This document shows positions 1 to 10,999 of a DNA stretch of 64,000 nucleotides, one piece after another. A model generated the notes under the pieces. It was not told where the DNA came from. It made no database searches and worked only from the letters and a program-made list of their open reading frames with translations. A program made the translations under genes and the position numbers. Origin of the DNA: Acanthosepion pharaonis (Eukaryota > Mollusca > Cephalopoda > Sepiida > Sepiidae); the NCBI GenBank assembly GCA_903632075.3, contig CAHIKZ030000388.1:536001-600000 (forward strand). Reading direction: 5' to 3'. Each line of letters starts with the position of its first letter. Position 1 is the first letter of the stretch.

Positions 1-189
1 TTACATCTCCAACTGTCTTTGAGATTTTGGTAAAGATTCTAGTATTGGCGATAACTAATTTTGTAGATAGAAGGTAGGATTATGAATTTAGTATAATATA
101 TAACATATATTTAGTGTTATTTATATAGCTGATTGAACTTAGAACTTTCACCAATCATGATAAACGGATGTTCCCTCTGGGAGGGTCTG

Positions 190-1195
190 TGACTGGAGCA
201 CCAAGTGGGACTTAGCCCAGATCTCAAGTGGAACTCGTACATATGATCTATTATTAAAGATGTTGGAAAAATCGTTGATTCCCTGTACCGCTCCAGCAAG
301 TACCTGACTCCTGTTATTCTCTACATTTACAAAAGCCAAATCAAGCTGAATATGAAGTACTTTTGCCAAATATGGCCAGGAGCTGCACAGTTTTTCCTTT
401 TCACTCTTTATATGTCCAATGTCATTATATATTCGTCTTAAGGTCCTCGAAAAAAATCCAGAGACAAATCTGTAATGTAGTTGGCCTTGATCTAGCATCT
501 CATTTACAGTTGCTCCCTCACAGACATGCCATCATCTCCTTCTGTCTTTTCTACAAATACTTTCACAGTAACTGCTCTGATGAGCTATTTTCGCTAGTTC
601 CCAAACTGCATGAATTTAAATGTGGCACCAGGTCGACATCTCAGTCCCACCTTTTCACTGTGAAAATGGTTAAATGTAGCCATCTATTCTACTCCAACAG
701 GTTCAGGTCTTGCACTTCCCATCTGTAGAACTCTCTTCCTCTTACTTGCTTCCCTGATAGCTATAATCTCCAACTATTCAAATGCAATGTCAATCGACAT
801 CACCAGATGCCTTGATCTATTTCCCGTCCTTTTCCACATCCTTTCTTCTGACGCCTTTTATATAACTGCTCTGAGAAGCTATTTCATTGGTTCCCAAACT
901 GCATGAATTTAAATGCGCTACTAGGTTGGCATCTCGATCTCACCCTTTCACTGTTGAAACGGTTAAATGTAGCCGTCTGTTCTAGTCCAATAGCTTCATG
1001 TCTTGCACTTCCCATCTGTGGAACTCCCTTCCTTTTACTTGCTTCCTATAATCTCCAACTGTTCAAATGCAATGTCAATTGACATCACCAGAGGCCTTGA
1101 TCTAATTCCCTGTCCCTCTCTTCACCCTTTCCTCTTTTATGCCTCTTTACCCTTGCATGCCAGTGGCACTCCCACCTTGCTCAAGGTGAAAAGCA

Positions 1196-1197
<2 letters not shown>
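190..1197 (+). mobile_element. LINE-A copy: 3' end of a Jockey-like non-LTR retrotransposon, decayed, with internal duplication
   Basis: Broken frames match the C-terminal part of a non-LTR reverse transcriptase: WNSYI, then LYIYKSQIK, then the RICNVVG-like region near 470, FYKYFHSNCSDELFSLVPKL near 550-615, and the Phe-Lys-Cys-Asn-Val motif near 780. The segment of about 540-840 recurs at about 865-1130. It ends with CACCTTGCTCAAGGTGAAAAGC, an A-run and a (TA)n tract, the tail seen at other LINE-A copies. It is 5'-truncated and non-functional. Confidence 0.8.

Positions 1198-1199
<2 letters not shown>

Positions 1200-1241
<42 letters not shown>
1200..1241. repeat. (TA)n microsatellite at the LINE-A tail
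   Basis: About 20 TA units directly follow the A-run that ends the LINE-A copy, so the array probably grew from the retrotransposon tail. Confidence 0.95.
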
Positions 1242-1247
<6 letters not shown>

Positions 1248-1770
1248 TTGCGGTTTATATTGATATACTGCAAAAATATTACCAATTAAAAGCACATGAA
1301 AAAGAAATTCTGCTCAATAAATCAACTTTGTGGTATTGATAAACTAATGAAATATACATGTACTCATGGCAATATTAAAAAAGTGACTGAACAAAAGATT
1401 TACAATGAACATTGGCTACCTTTTTCAGTAACATCTAGTAATACGGAAATGCTTTTAAGAAAACAAAAACAAACAATATTCAACCTTGGTTTGAAGTCTA
1501 TTAGAAAATATGGAAATAATTTACAAGCATATTGTTACAAGTGACACACTAAGCACAAACATCTAAATAGTCACCATGTTAGACAATATTAAATACTGCA
1601 TAGACTAGCATTGTAAGTTTTATTCAAACAGGTGTCTAGTCTGTAAGGGTGTTAAACCTATTTGGGTCTCGCCTGTTGAGAGACATTAAGAGTTAATGAG
1701 AAACCATTTAAAGCGCAACAACATAGCTTCTCATGATGATCCAATGAATTCTCCATTCTTGTTACTAATA

Positions 1771-1813
<43 letters not shown>

Positions 1814-1942
1814 TCCAAGAGGATAGAATGCAGGTAGAACTCAATGTCCAGGACAGAGTAAGAATATAATATAAAAAAAGCTCAAACACTAATATTCCAT
1901 GGTTATAATTTATTACATTGGAATCGTAATCACAATCCAAAT

Positions 1943-1994
<52 letters not shown>
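1771..1994. repeat. Dispersed repeat bordered by (TA)n on both sides, copy 1
   Basis: (TA)n at 1772-1810, a unique-looking core at 1811-1946 (CCAAGAGGATAGAATGCAGG ... ATTCCATGGTTATAATTTA), then (TA)n followed by (GT)n. The same core is found at 25090-25300 and 60768-60878, each time next to TA tracts, so core and microsatellite seem to move as a unit. Confidence 0.7.
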
Positions 1995-1995
<1 letters not shown>

Positions 1996-2094
1996 AGGCT
2001 TTCCCCCTCACACACTTTCATAACACCTTATCTTATTTCCTTTACTGTTAATGAAGTTTTTTTTTTTTTTGGTGTCGTGGGTGGTGGTTCTTTT

Positions 2095-2350
2095 TACTAT
2101 TGTTAACCCAATACAAGCCCCAAGAGAACTCAAGGTAGAGAGTTACAAAGTGAGCTTGTTCTAAAAAGCATACAAAGTGGTGTATATTATGAGGATATGT
2201 AGGATAGATAATGTTTGACCCTCTACTTCAAGTGGTTATGACTCTTGAATCAGAGAAGAATCCACTCGGGAGTTTGTTCCACAATGCAAGAGTTCTGGGA
2301 AAGAAGCTGTCCGAGTGAAACTTCCTCTTTACAATGAAATGTGAAGGCAA
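2095..2350 (-). repeat. Repeat tail with GTTAACCCAA start, LINE-like
   Basis: GTTAACCCAATACAAGCCCC with a preceding T-run resembles the reverse complement of the LINE-B tail at 3630-3690 and is related to sequence at 62750-62840. No coding sequence was recognised. Confidence 0.4.
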
Positions 2351-2514
2351 AGAAGACGAGTCGACTTCATGTACGCGGCATGGCAAAAAAAGACTAAAGA
2401 TTACTGAAGCTATTGCTAGTTGTCGATAAGATTTTCTGCATTTTGATTTATGATACTATTAAAAAACACACACACACAACTATTTCAAACTGGTGTGATT
2501 TACTTTCCTTCACT

Positions 2515-2700
2515 TTTTCTTACCACCCCTGAAGATGTTTCATGGGAGTTGAAAGCTCGGGCATGATCTTGATTTCAGATATTTGCAGTGTAGAAAAGTC
2601 AATAGATAAATTGAATAGACATTCTATGGCACAACGTTTCTGCTGTTGTGCCCTTCACCCGTTATCAGGCGTATGTTGATCTGGGTGACAAATTCACATA
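2515..2700. repeat. Hairpin-bearing repeat, probably from a Penelope-like element
   Basis: A near-perfect palindrome at about 2627-2651 (GGCACAAC, 9-base loop, GTTGTGCC) sits next to CCCGTTATCAG. On the minus strand this reads CTGATAACGGGT ... CAGAAACGTTGTG, an arrangement shared with 9500-9535 and, more loosely, with the S3 repeats. Confidence 0.5.
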
Positions 2701-2931
2701 CATTATTTACAGAATCTTGTATAAACCAACTAGAATTGTCATATACAAGCACACATTAACACTGGTTGACAGGACAGATACACACGAGTTCTGCTTAACC
2801 AATGAAAAACAAACACAAAAATAAAAATACAAGCATCTTTTTGCTATATTTCATTTTCTGATAAAGCTTAAATAAAAGTGAAAGCTGTTAAATTTATCTT
2901 TCCTATTTATTCCTTATCTTATTCTGCCAGA

Positions 2932-3137
<206 letters not shown>

Positions 3138-3182
3138 TAACCTAGACATTAGAAGACATCTCATATTTCCAGTATGATTCCT

Positions 3183-3690
3183 CCTGTCAACCACTACCTT
3201 TACAAGAGCCTAATAAGGCCAAAAATGAAGTCATATTTAGGCGGGTGCTGACCAGGTCTCACTCTCCAGCCTTGATAGATTCAAAAGCATCTCCGAGCCC
3301 TTGTGGGTGCTGAATTATTTTCCACCCTTCAATTTCTCTCCCACAGCCGGAATGTGGAAAGCCTCTCACTGTTCTATCACTATTTCCATGGAAGGTACTT
3401 GGACAAACTACATTCCCTGGTCCTGTGGAGGCACATCATAGCAAACCACCCACAATCCTTCCATATTGAGAAGCAAGTTCTACTTGAACAGTTTCTTCCA
3501 GCAAACCATTGTCCTGTGTAACAGACTCAACAGGATTTTTCCTTGATCACTACAATCTTAAACTATTCAAGGCCAGGGTAAACTGATATCTTTCTTTCCT
3601 ATACACAGACACACAAATAGCACCAAACATAACCCTCTACCTCAAGTAGCTCACAGGCCTTGTAAAGAGTGAACATCGCTGTTAAAAAAA
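3183..3690 (+). mobile_element. LINE-B copy: 3' end of a second non-LTR retrotransposon
   Basis: Frames read LYKSLIRPKM near 3200, then NVESLSLFYHYFHGRYLDKLHSLV at about 3350-3420, the usual reverse-transcriptase C-terminal region. A tail (CCCTCTACCTCAAGTAGCTC, then TTAAAA) follows. It differs from LINE-A at the nucleotide level. Frameshifts and stops show it is dead. Confidence 0.75.
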
Positions 3691-3962
3691 AAACAAAAAA
3701 AAACCCAATCTATAGCAGATGCAGACACAGGTTTGTGTAAATGAGTGTATAATGATTATTTTCCATTTCAAAATTAAAACATCCTATTTTAAATAACCTG
3801 ATTAATTCACTATCAGCTGTAGGCAACCACAACACCACTTGAACCCACCCAGTGGTGTTAGAGTGTGCCAACCAGTTATACAGGCTATAAATATTTTCTG
3901 TTTGTGCTTTTCAACTACCAATCTAAGAGAAGTGAATAATGGTAATTAGTCAAAGGAGACCT

Positions 3963-4725
3963 AGTCGAAGAAGTCAAAGTTGAAGAAGAAGAAGTCGAAG
4001 AAGTCAAAGTTGAAGAAGAAGAAGTCGAAGAAGTCAAAGTTGAAGAAGAAGAAGTCGAAGAAGTCAAAGTTGAAGAAGAAGAAGTCGAAGAAGTCAAAGT
4101 TGAAGAAGAAGAAGTAGAAGAAGTCAAAGTTGAAGAAGAAGAAGTCGTAAGAAGTCAAAGTTGAAGAAGAAGAAGTCGAAGAAGTCAAAGTTGAAGAAGA
4201 AGAAGTGGTCGAAGAAGTCAAAGTTGAAGAAGAAGAAGTAGAAGAAGTCAAAGTTGAAGAAGAAGAAGTAAAAGAAGTCAAAGTTGAAGAAGAAGAAGTC
4301 GAAGAAGTCAAAGATTGAAAGAAGAAGAAATAAGTAGTAGTCGATGAAGAAGAAGTAAAGTAGTAGTAGTAGTAGATGAAGTAGTAGTAGTAGTAGTAGT
4401 AGATGAAGTAGTAGTAGTAGTAGTCGATGAAGTAGTAGTAGTAGTAGTAGTAGATGAAGTAGTAGTAGTAGTCGATGAAGTAGTAGTAGTAGTAGATGAA
4501 GTAGTAGTAGTAGTCGATGAAGTAGTAGTAGTAGTAGTCGATGAAGTAGTAGTAGTAGTAGTAGTAGTCGATGAAGAAGAAGTAGTAGTAGTCGATGAAG
4601 AAGAAGTAGTAGTAGTCGATGAAGAAGAAGTAGTAGTAGTCGATGAAGAAGAAGTAGTAGTAGTCGATGAAGAAGAAGTAGTAGTAGTCGATGAAGAAGA
4701 AGTAGTAGTAGTTGATGAAGAAGCG
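3963..4725. repeat. Minisatellite: 30-base GAA/GTC units passing into 24-base GAA/GTA units
   Basis: The left half is about a dozen units of 30 bases (GTCGAAGAAGTCAAAGTTGA plus AGAAGAAGAA). After a GTA-rich middle (4340-4570) the right half has 24-base units built on GATGAAGAAGAAGTAGTAGT. The absence of stops in several frames follows from the trinucleotide composition and is not evidence of a gene. Confidence 0.95.
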
Positions 4726-4899
4726 AACTAGTATATTTTTCTGGTGAAATTAATACAAAATAATCCCAAGGTGGCACTGTACATCAAGCTGACTTCTACA
4801 CTGTATATATACACAGTATTTTAATTTGTCATTAGGTCTGGAACTAATGATATCATTTTGACTGATGAAGTAGATAATTTTACAATTTAAATTTTATAT

Positions 4900-5225
4900 T
4901 TGCCTGTTTTCTCTTTTTGTTCCCCCACCTCCTGAAGAGACTTTTTGAAATGTTATTCATCGCAGAACCATGATTTCTATGCTAACAATTTCTTCTATGA
5001 CACTTATCACTTGTGGAATTCTTCCAGCATCTTTCCCAGTCAAATTTTATCTTCAAAAACTTAAATGCAATGTTATTATAATTATTATTATGCAATGTTG
5101 ACTTTTTTTTTTTTTTATTGTTGTTTTTCCTTTCTCCTTCAAAAATATGAGGAAAAAAAACACTAACATCTTAGTGACTATATTCCCTTGTTTGGGGTGA
5201 AACAACAAACAAACAACAAAAAGAA
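4900..5225 (+). mobile_element. LINE-A copy, 3' end only
   Basis: CACTTATCACTTGTGGAATTC, then AACTTAAATGCAATG, are LINE-A 3' coding and UTR landmarks. The tail CTTAGTGACTATATTCCCTT followed by GTTTGGGGTGAAAC ends it. Confidence 0.65.
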
Positions 5226-6287
5226 ATGACAAACAACAACGAAACAACTACAACAAACCACTTTCTAGCTATTTTGCTGACATGGGTATAATTAAAATAT
5301 TTGTTAAATTCAATATTTTTTGTCAGATATTGACAGCATAATTTTATTTATAATGTCCGCCTTTATTCCTCAGGCCTTTTTTCACGTCGGTCTATTTTTG
5401 GTAACAGATCTAGAATCTGAAACCACTACCTCAATCACAAAAGGTGCAGTATCAATTGAAAGCTGTGTATGGGCAAAGAGTCCCCTGCCCCGTCTGGGAG
5501 AGGGTTAAATTGATTATTGTTTTTTTTTTATATTATGTAAATAGTTTTTCATTATTATGTTAGTGCCACACGTTGAAACAGTCAATAGAAATTGTCCTTC
5601 AGGCATAACGTCAAAAAGTCTCCTCACAAGTCAAACATTTTTGAGAATCCTTACAAAATAAATGATTGCAGTTTTCTGGATGTCTACAGTATTGGTCTTG
5701 ATTCCAGTTCTCCCAAAGTGATTTTTGATTTTTCTTGGGTGTACCTCTTGGGACCACGTTCTTCTCTTCAAGTCTAGAAGTAGTAGGATGATGGTCATGC
5801 CCATGCTGGCATACAATAGGACATCTGCCCTTCAAGATACTAGAACCAATGTTGGTGGGTTGGGGGATATCAGTCATGCTATTATTTTCAGCATTTTCAT
5901 TGGATATTTGGATATTTCCTTCGTAGTATGAAGGTCGGAGAACTTAATAAAAGCACTAGTGGTAGTGCAAGCTTAAGACAATATCTCTAGGAAGGCCACT
6001 TGTAAAGTCTAAAGATCACCTCTTGCTCATGAGACACTTATACCTCATAAGATGTCAACAACTTGGTATTTCTACAGGGAGATAATTATTATTAAGAACA
6101 TTGTTTAGTGGTATATAAATAAAAAAAAAGCAACCAAATATAAGCAGTTATAGTAAACATTGATCGATGGATTTGTTTTCTCTGCAGGTTATTTAAAGGC
6201 AAAAAGTATTTTTAGAGTGCAAGAACTTTTGTGGAGGGGTGAAGATAATGTATTAATGATACAAGTCTAATTAACTCATAGCTTGGG

Positions 6288-6480
6288 AAAAGAGGTGGAC
6301 TCATACCTTTCCCAAGCTTATTTCATTATAACGACCCCAATGGGAATTGGAACTTGGTCCTCTGATTAACAATTCTGAGCCATTGTCTAATATACCACTT
6401 GCAAGATTACAGCACTTGGTATTCACAAGAGGCTATCCATCGAGGTACCGACCAGGGTTCAACATTGCTTAACCAGCTAT
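6288..6480 (-). mobile_element. Composite SINE (5S-rRNA-like head plus S1), copy 1
   Basis: Read on the minus strand: GGTTAAGCAATGTTGAACCC and GGTCGGTACCTCGATGG are 5S rRNA internal-control-region sequence (6473-6405). They are followed directly by an S1 tRNA-like head (AATGGCTCAGAATTG, AAGTTCCAATTCCC) and the start of the S1 body. The order 5S, tRNA-like, body is the same in the copies at 27262 and 48225. Confidence 0.75.
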
Positions 6481-6570
6481 GGATAAATAGCAGGACAGAC
6501 TGCGTTCTATAGCCTTGGTTGGCAACTGGTCTAGGAGAAGGAAAACTGAATTCAAAACTGTACGTAGCTC
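6470..6570 (+). mobile_element. S1 SINE body fragment, opposite orientation to its neighbour
   Basis: AGCTATGGATAAATAGCAGG, TTCTATAGCCTTGGTTGGCA and CTGAATTCAAAAC are S1 body landmarks in plus orientation. They abut the 5S head of the minus-strand copy at 6473, so two SINE pieces meet head to body. Confidence 0.65.
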
Positions 6571-7039
6571 TTGTGAAGCACATACTCTGCAGCTAAGGAA
6601 AAGATTGTTCATATTGATTTGATGATCCTGACTTTGGTCAATTGCTTCTTTTTCCTTATATGTAAGAAAAGGTTTTTTTTTAAACTGTTAAATCATAAAT
6701 AAGTAAACAAATAAAGATTGTTCATAGTCAAATATATAAACAAATTTGCAAATATAATGTATTTTAAATTCCATAATAAATATTGTTTTAAGTTACATTA
6801 AACTATGTGCAATTCATGCTTATTAATGATACATATACAAGTGATGAACATAATATATAACAATATAAAACTAAATAAACTAGGCTAAATAAATAATGTG
6901 ATAGACATAATAAAAACTAGTCCATAATAAATAACATATAAACAATAATTGAATAAATAATCATTTTCCATACTTACTTTCAGTTTCTTGGAGCAATAAA
7001 AAAAGCAAAAAATATATGTTTACTTTGATAGTCAATATT

Positions 7040-7715
7040 ATTACTACCACTACTACATTACTACTACTACAATATTTATTACTACTATATTATTACTACT
7101 ACTACTACAATATTACTACTATATTATTATTACTACTACAATATTACTACTATATTATTACTACTACTATAATATTACTATATTATTACTACTACTACAA
7201 TATTACTACTATATTATTACTACTACTACAATATTACTACTATATTATTACTACTACTACAATATTACTACTATATTATTACTACTACTACAATATTACT
7301 ATATATTATTACTACTACTACAATATTACTACTATATTATTAATATTACTACTATATTATTACTACTACTACAATATTACTATTATATTATTATTACTAC
7401 AATATTACTACTATATTATTACTACTACAATATTTACATTATATTACTATATACTACTACATTATATTATTACTACTACAATATTACTACTACATTATAT
7501 TACTACAATATTTATTACTACTATATTATTATTATTACTTATTTATTACTATTATTATTACTATTATTATTACTACTATAATAAATATTACTACTACTAT
7601 TACTACAATATTTAATACTACTATAATAAATATTACTACAATATTTATTACTACTATAATAAATATTACTACTATTATTACAAGATTTTTATTACTATTA
7701 GTAGTATTACTACTA
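7040..7715. repeat. Compound trinucleotide tract (TAC/ATT/ATA) with ~30-base higher-order period
   Basis: Units close to TTATTACTACTACTACAATA plus TTACTACTATA repeat through about 7090-7430, then grade into TTA/ACT runs. The tract continues with degeneracy to about 7715. Confidence 0.95.
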
Positions 7716-7899
7716 GTAGTTTTATTTCCTGCTTTTTGCTTTTGGAAGAGGATTAAATATTCCTTTGAAATATATTTTGTAAATTAGTTTAATAGCAGTT
7801 TTGCTGATTGGGCCAAGTACCAATCAAAGTGAAACCTTTATTGGTAACCTGTGAATGGTGCAATCCTCTCAGTTGATGATTCATGAATGGTATGCTTCT

Positions 7900-8035
7900 T
7901 TTGTTATACTTAAGGCAAAACATGGACAAATTCTCATTCCTCCCAATTTTCAATCTTCTTATTCATTTTCACTCCCTGTAGCCCCCAGTGTCTTAATGGC
8001 ATTATTGCTTTGCTTGGGGTGAATTGATAAAAAAA
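7900..8035 (+). mobile_element. LINE-A tail fragment
   Basis: CAGTGTCTTAATGGCATTAT, then GCTTTGCTTGGGGTGAATTG and an A-run: the LINE-A 3' UTR and tail without coding sequence. Confidence 0.65.
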
Positions 8036-8587
8036 ACAAAAATAAAATAAAAAATACATCAATTGTGGGTAATAGGAATTTCTGACAATGCAAATTGTGG
8101 AAATTCCCATCAGTAACTTTATATACTCGTGTATAAGCAGACTTCAGATATAATGCACTTTTAAATTTTTTTAACCTTCCTAGGAAAAAAAATACCTTTG
8201 TATAGTTCAAATGTTCAATGAAAAAATACATGATTTTTAACTTTCAAAAAAATTATTTGTGTAAAATGAAGCAGATATCTCTGCTGTGCATGCATATATA
8301 AAATATAAAGAATTTTTTTTAAATCTGATATTTTTATTACTTCAAACATTATTAGCAGATACTCCTATTTGAAATAGATGCCTCATTTTTATTTTAAACA
8401 CTGTATTACATCTACTGGCTTGTGTATTTGAAACATCTTAAAAAGAAAATGTGCACTCCAGTACGGATCAAATCTGCACCTCCCTTTGTCAGTGAAATCA
8501 GAGTTTGATTCAGCATGCCTTATCACACAGCTATAAAGAGTGTCATAGTCAAGCAAGGCTATTGAAAGGGAAAAATAGAAACCTGCT

Positions 8588-8695
8588 GAACTGAGGCCCT
8601 TTGTAGCTGAATGGTAAAGCACTCTGGTTCAAACTGGTTTCTCTTATTAGGAGACAAGGATGCAAGTTTGATCCCTGCCAAAGAGCACATTTTAT
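8588..8695 (+). repeat. tRNA-like sequence, SINE head
   Basis: A-box-like TAGCTGAATGG, B-box-like AGTTTGATCCC, and acceptor arms CCCTTTG / CAAAGAG that pair at six of seven positions. No clean anticodon arm, so it is a tRNA relic or SINE head rather than a gene. Confidence 0.5.
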
Positions 8696-8780
8696 TTTAT
8701 TTAAATACACAGGTCAATAGACATAATAAATGCTGTTTAAAGTAAAAATAAAAAGCAGGAAATTTATTTCAAATATATGT

Positions 8781-8809
8781 ATCCATGAATAATAACATTT
8801 TTCTTTGTG

Positions 8810-8859
<50 letters not shown>

Positions 8860-8880
8860 AAGAAAAATGTTATTATTCAT

Positions 8881-8884
<4 letters not shown>
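8781..8884. repeat. Palindrome with (TA)n loop
   Basis: ATCCATGAATAATAACATTT at the left is mirrored by its complement ending ATTATTCATGGAT at the right. Arms of about 35 bases continue into GTGTGT / ACACAC and enclose a (TA)n tract of about 32 bases. A second (TA)n tract follows at 8883-8914. Confidence 0.9.
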
Positions 8885-8925
<41 letters not shown>

Positions 8926-9067
8926 AAATTTAATTCCAGTCAAGCACTCTTGAGAGAAAGAGTCAATTTGTAAACAATGACTACTACTGCAAAGCTCATC
9001 CACGAATTGAGCCCTCTCAGTTATTGACGTGTTCATTCAAAGAATAAGTACATAAAAATCTGCCTTC

Positions 9068-9205
9068 TCTCTACCAGGTGCTGATAGGTCAGGGGTAAAA
9101 TATCCAACTGATGCCAAATCAGTCGGGTTTTGATCCCAGCTTGAGGCAATCAAATGTCTAGCCACACTGATGAGCTGTGATACAGCTAAACTGTCTGTGG
9201 ATGAT

Positions 9206-9206
<1 letters not shown>
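9068..9206 (+). mobile_element. Short tRNA-derived SINE ending in (TA)n
   Basis: A-box-like ATAGGTCAGGGG, a well-paired anticodon stem-loop (CTGA TGCCAAA TCAG, anticodon position GCC, Gly) and B-box-like GGTTTTGATCC. A short body follows, with hairpin AGCTGTGATACAGCT. It runs into (TA)n at 9207-9232. Confidence 0.55.
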
Positions 9207-9236
<30 letters not shown>

Positions 9237-9459
9237 CACACTGAATACTGGTGTTAATAAAATAATTCTCAATGTAATATAACAGATATTAAGTATATAT
9301 TAATATATTATACACGGATTACTGGTTTTTATTTAAAATATAAAATAACAGACTATTCAGCACCATGTTGTTTGTGCATGAAACCAAGTCATGCTACTGG
9401 TGAGGAATAACATATATATATATATATATATGTACAAGTGTTTTCTTTTTTGGACAGAA

Positions 9460-10090
9460 GGTGTATAAAATCTGTCCAGGAGTTCTGCATATCCGAGCGC
9501 TTTTGTCCATTCTTTTACCCGTTATCAAGGGCAATTTGTTTTTTTTTTTTTGTTTTAACTAAATATGTGAATTTATCATGTATGTGTCTAAAGTTATAGG
9601 AATGTTTTATTTCCAAACATGGTCTGCACATTATGGCTATGTTCATAGCTAATCTTATTGAATGTTGGCTTTTCTTTTTTTATTTATTTATTTTTTTATA
9701 CTTGTATTTTTTACTAGTATGTTTCAGATGTAGTGTGGAAAGTTTTTGTGAGTTTAAATGTGTCCTAATCGTTGGGGTAGGTGGTAATGCAAATCATCTA
9801 GATAGGCATGTAGATGTGTGACCAATGTAATTTTTTATGAGTTTGGTTAGATCAGTAACCCAGTTCCTTCAGGGGCATTTGAATTCATAAATAATGTTGC
9901 AGTGTTGATTTTGCAGGTGTGTTATGCTTGAGAAGGTCAGATGTTTTAAATTTGCAATAGATAATTTAATTTTCCTGTTCAGGTTGACTAGGATTGTGTA
10001 TTTCTTGACATTTCTAAGAGAAAATTCATCTTGCTTATAGTTAACATGTATTCGGCTTTTGTAGAACTTAACTGTATTCCCAATCAAACC
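9460..10090 (-). mobile_element. Penelope-like element: GIY-YIG endonuclease fragment
   Basis: On the minus strand the frame ending HCNIIYEFKCP (about 9920-9872) is the start of a GIY-YIG endonuclease domain. Further on, in a shifted frame, NYIGHTSTCLSR supplies the YIG half (about 9825-9785). Penelope-like elements pair such a domain with a reverse transcriptase. Stops between the halves show decay. At 9535-9500 is the CTTGATAACGGGT motif also seen at 2640. Confidence 0.7.
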
Positions 10091-10341
10091 AAACTCAAAG
10101 AATTATGTTTTCGTGGCAATTGTTCTGATGAGCTTTCCTCCTTGGATGACAATGTGCTTAAATGATGAGCAGCATACACTAAAAGCAGGTTATGACAAAT
10201 TCTTCTGTGAGGGAGGAGCAACAACCCCCACCCCCTAAAAAACCACCTTTGTTAGCTAGAGTTATGAATTTAAATTTTCCAGCTTTATTTACACTATTTA
10301 CATTGTTTAAACTTGTACACTCTGGCCTTCTTCAGTGGATT

Positions 10342-10715
10342 CCTCAAGGACACATGGCCCAGTAGATAAAAACGTTGGCCGAAATAATCCAGTGACTTGA
10401 CCCAAAGAGTTCTGAGTTCAATACCTGGTTACAGCAGAAGTGGACAAAAACTTGGAGAGTTTAGTTAAAGGGAGATAATTGATACAGAGATATCCAAAAG
10501 AGGCATGGCATGTAGAACTAGAACAATCTACCCCTTTGGATGAAATAGAGGGTTCAGTTTGAAATTCCAATCCCCTGAAGAAGGCTGGGGCATACAACAG
10601 CCGAAATGTTGTGACTATGGCAATAAAGATGTGGACAACAGTCCAAACAATGTAAATAGTGTAAATAATTTCAATACATCATCTCAGAGATATAGACAAA
10701 TTTTCAAGTTTTATT
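10342..10715 (+). mobile_element. SINE S3, copy 1
   Basis: tRNA-like start (GGACACATGGCCCAGTAGAT; B-box-like GAGTTCAATACC), body, then the hairpin CTGAAGAAGGCTGG ... CAGCCGAAATGTTGTG at 10577-10613. It ends in a TAAATAGTGTAAATAATTTC-like tail. Related copies lie at 40945 (minus), 41528 and 47745. Confidence 0.75.
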
Positions 10716-10774
10716 AGGTATTTTTAAATTCATTATATATTTGTTTACATGTTTTTTGGCATTGATTTTCTATA

Positions 10775-10945
10775 TATGCTTTTTAGTTTGGTTTGTTTAA
10801 CGGCATATCAACTCCTTATGTGTCATTTAATGCCAAAATTCAATTTTCTTGGAGCTTTGGTAATTTTTATTGCTGGTACTCTTACTACAAAAATGGATTT
10901 TTATATATTCATAATATTTTTACCTCAGTTTGTGAGTTCACTATT
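10775..10945 (+). repeat. Dispersed repeat with a GGCATATCAACTCCTTATG box
   Basis: TTAGTTTGGTTTGTTTAACG then GGCATATCAACTCCTTATG resembles 46850-46910 and the end of the 46977-47178 segment. It is probably the 3' end of an unrecognised retroelement. Confidence 0.45.
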
Positions 10946-10999
10946 TACCCATGGCTGGGACCCTTTTATATATATATATATATATATATAAAATACAAG

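Noticed and set aside
3915..4777. Ser/Thr-rich and Leu-rich frames up to 217 codons
   Set aside because: They come from the GAA/GTC/GTA minisatellite, whose units lack stop codons in several frames. No flanking coding signal.
8588..8695. Functional tRNA gene
   Set aside because: A- and B-box and acceptor pairing are present, but there is no acceptable anticodon arm. The same judgement applies at 9068 and 57714.
10577..10620. Functional hammerhead ribozyme
   Set aside because: The core resembles one, but there is an extra base between CUGAAGA and stem II in every copy. I see no stem III with a UH cleavage site. Kept only as a structural motif.
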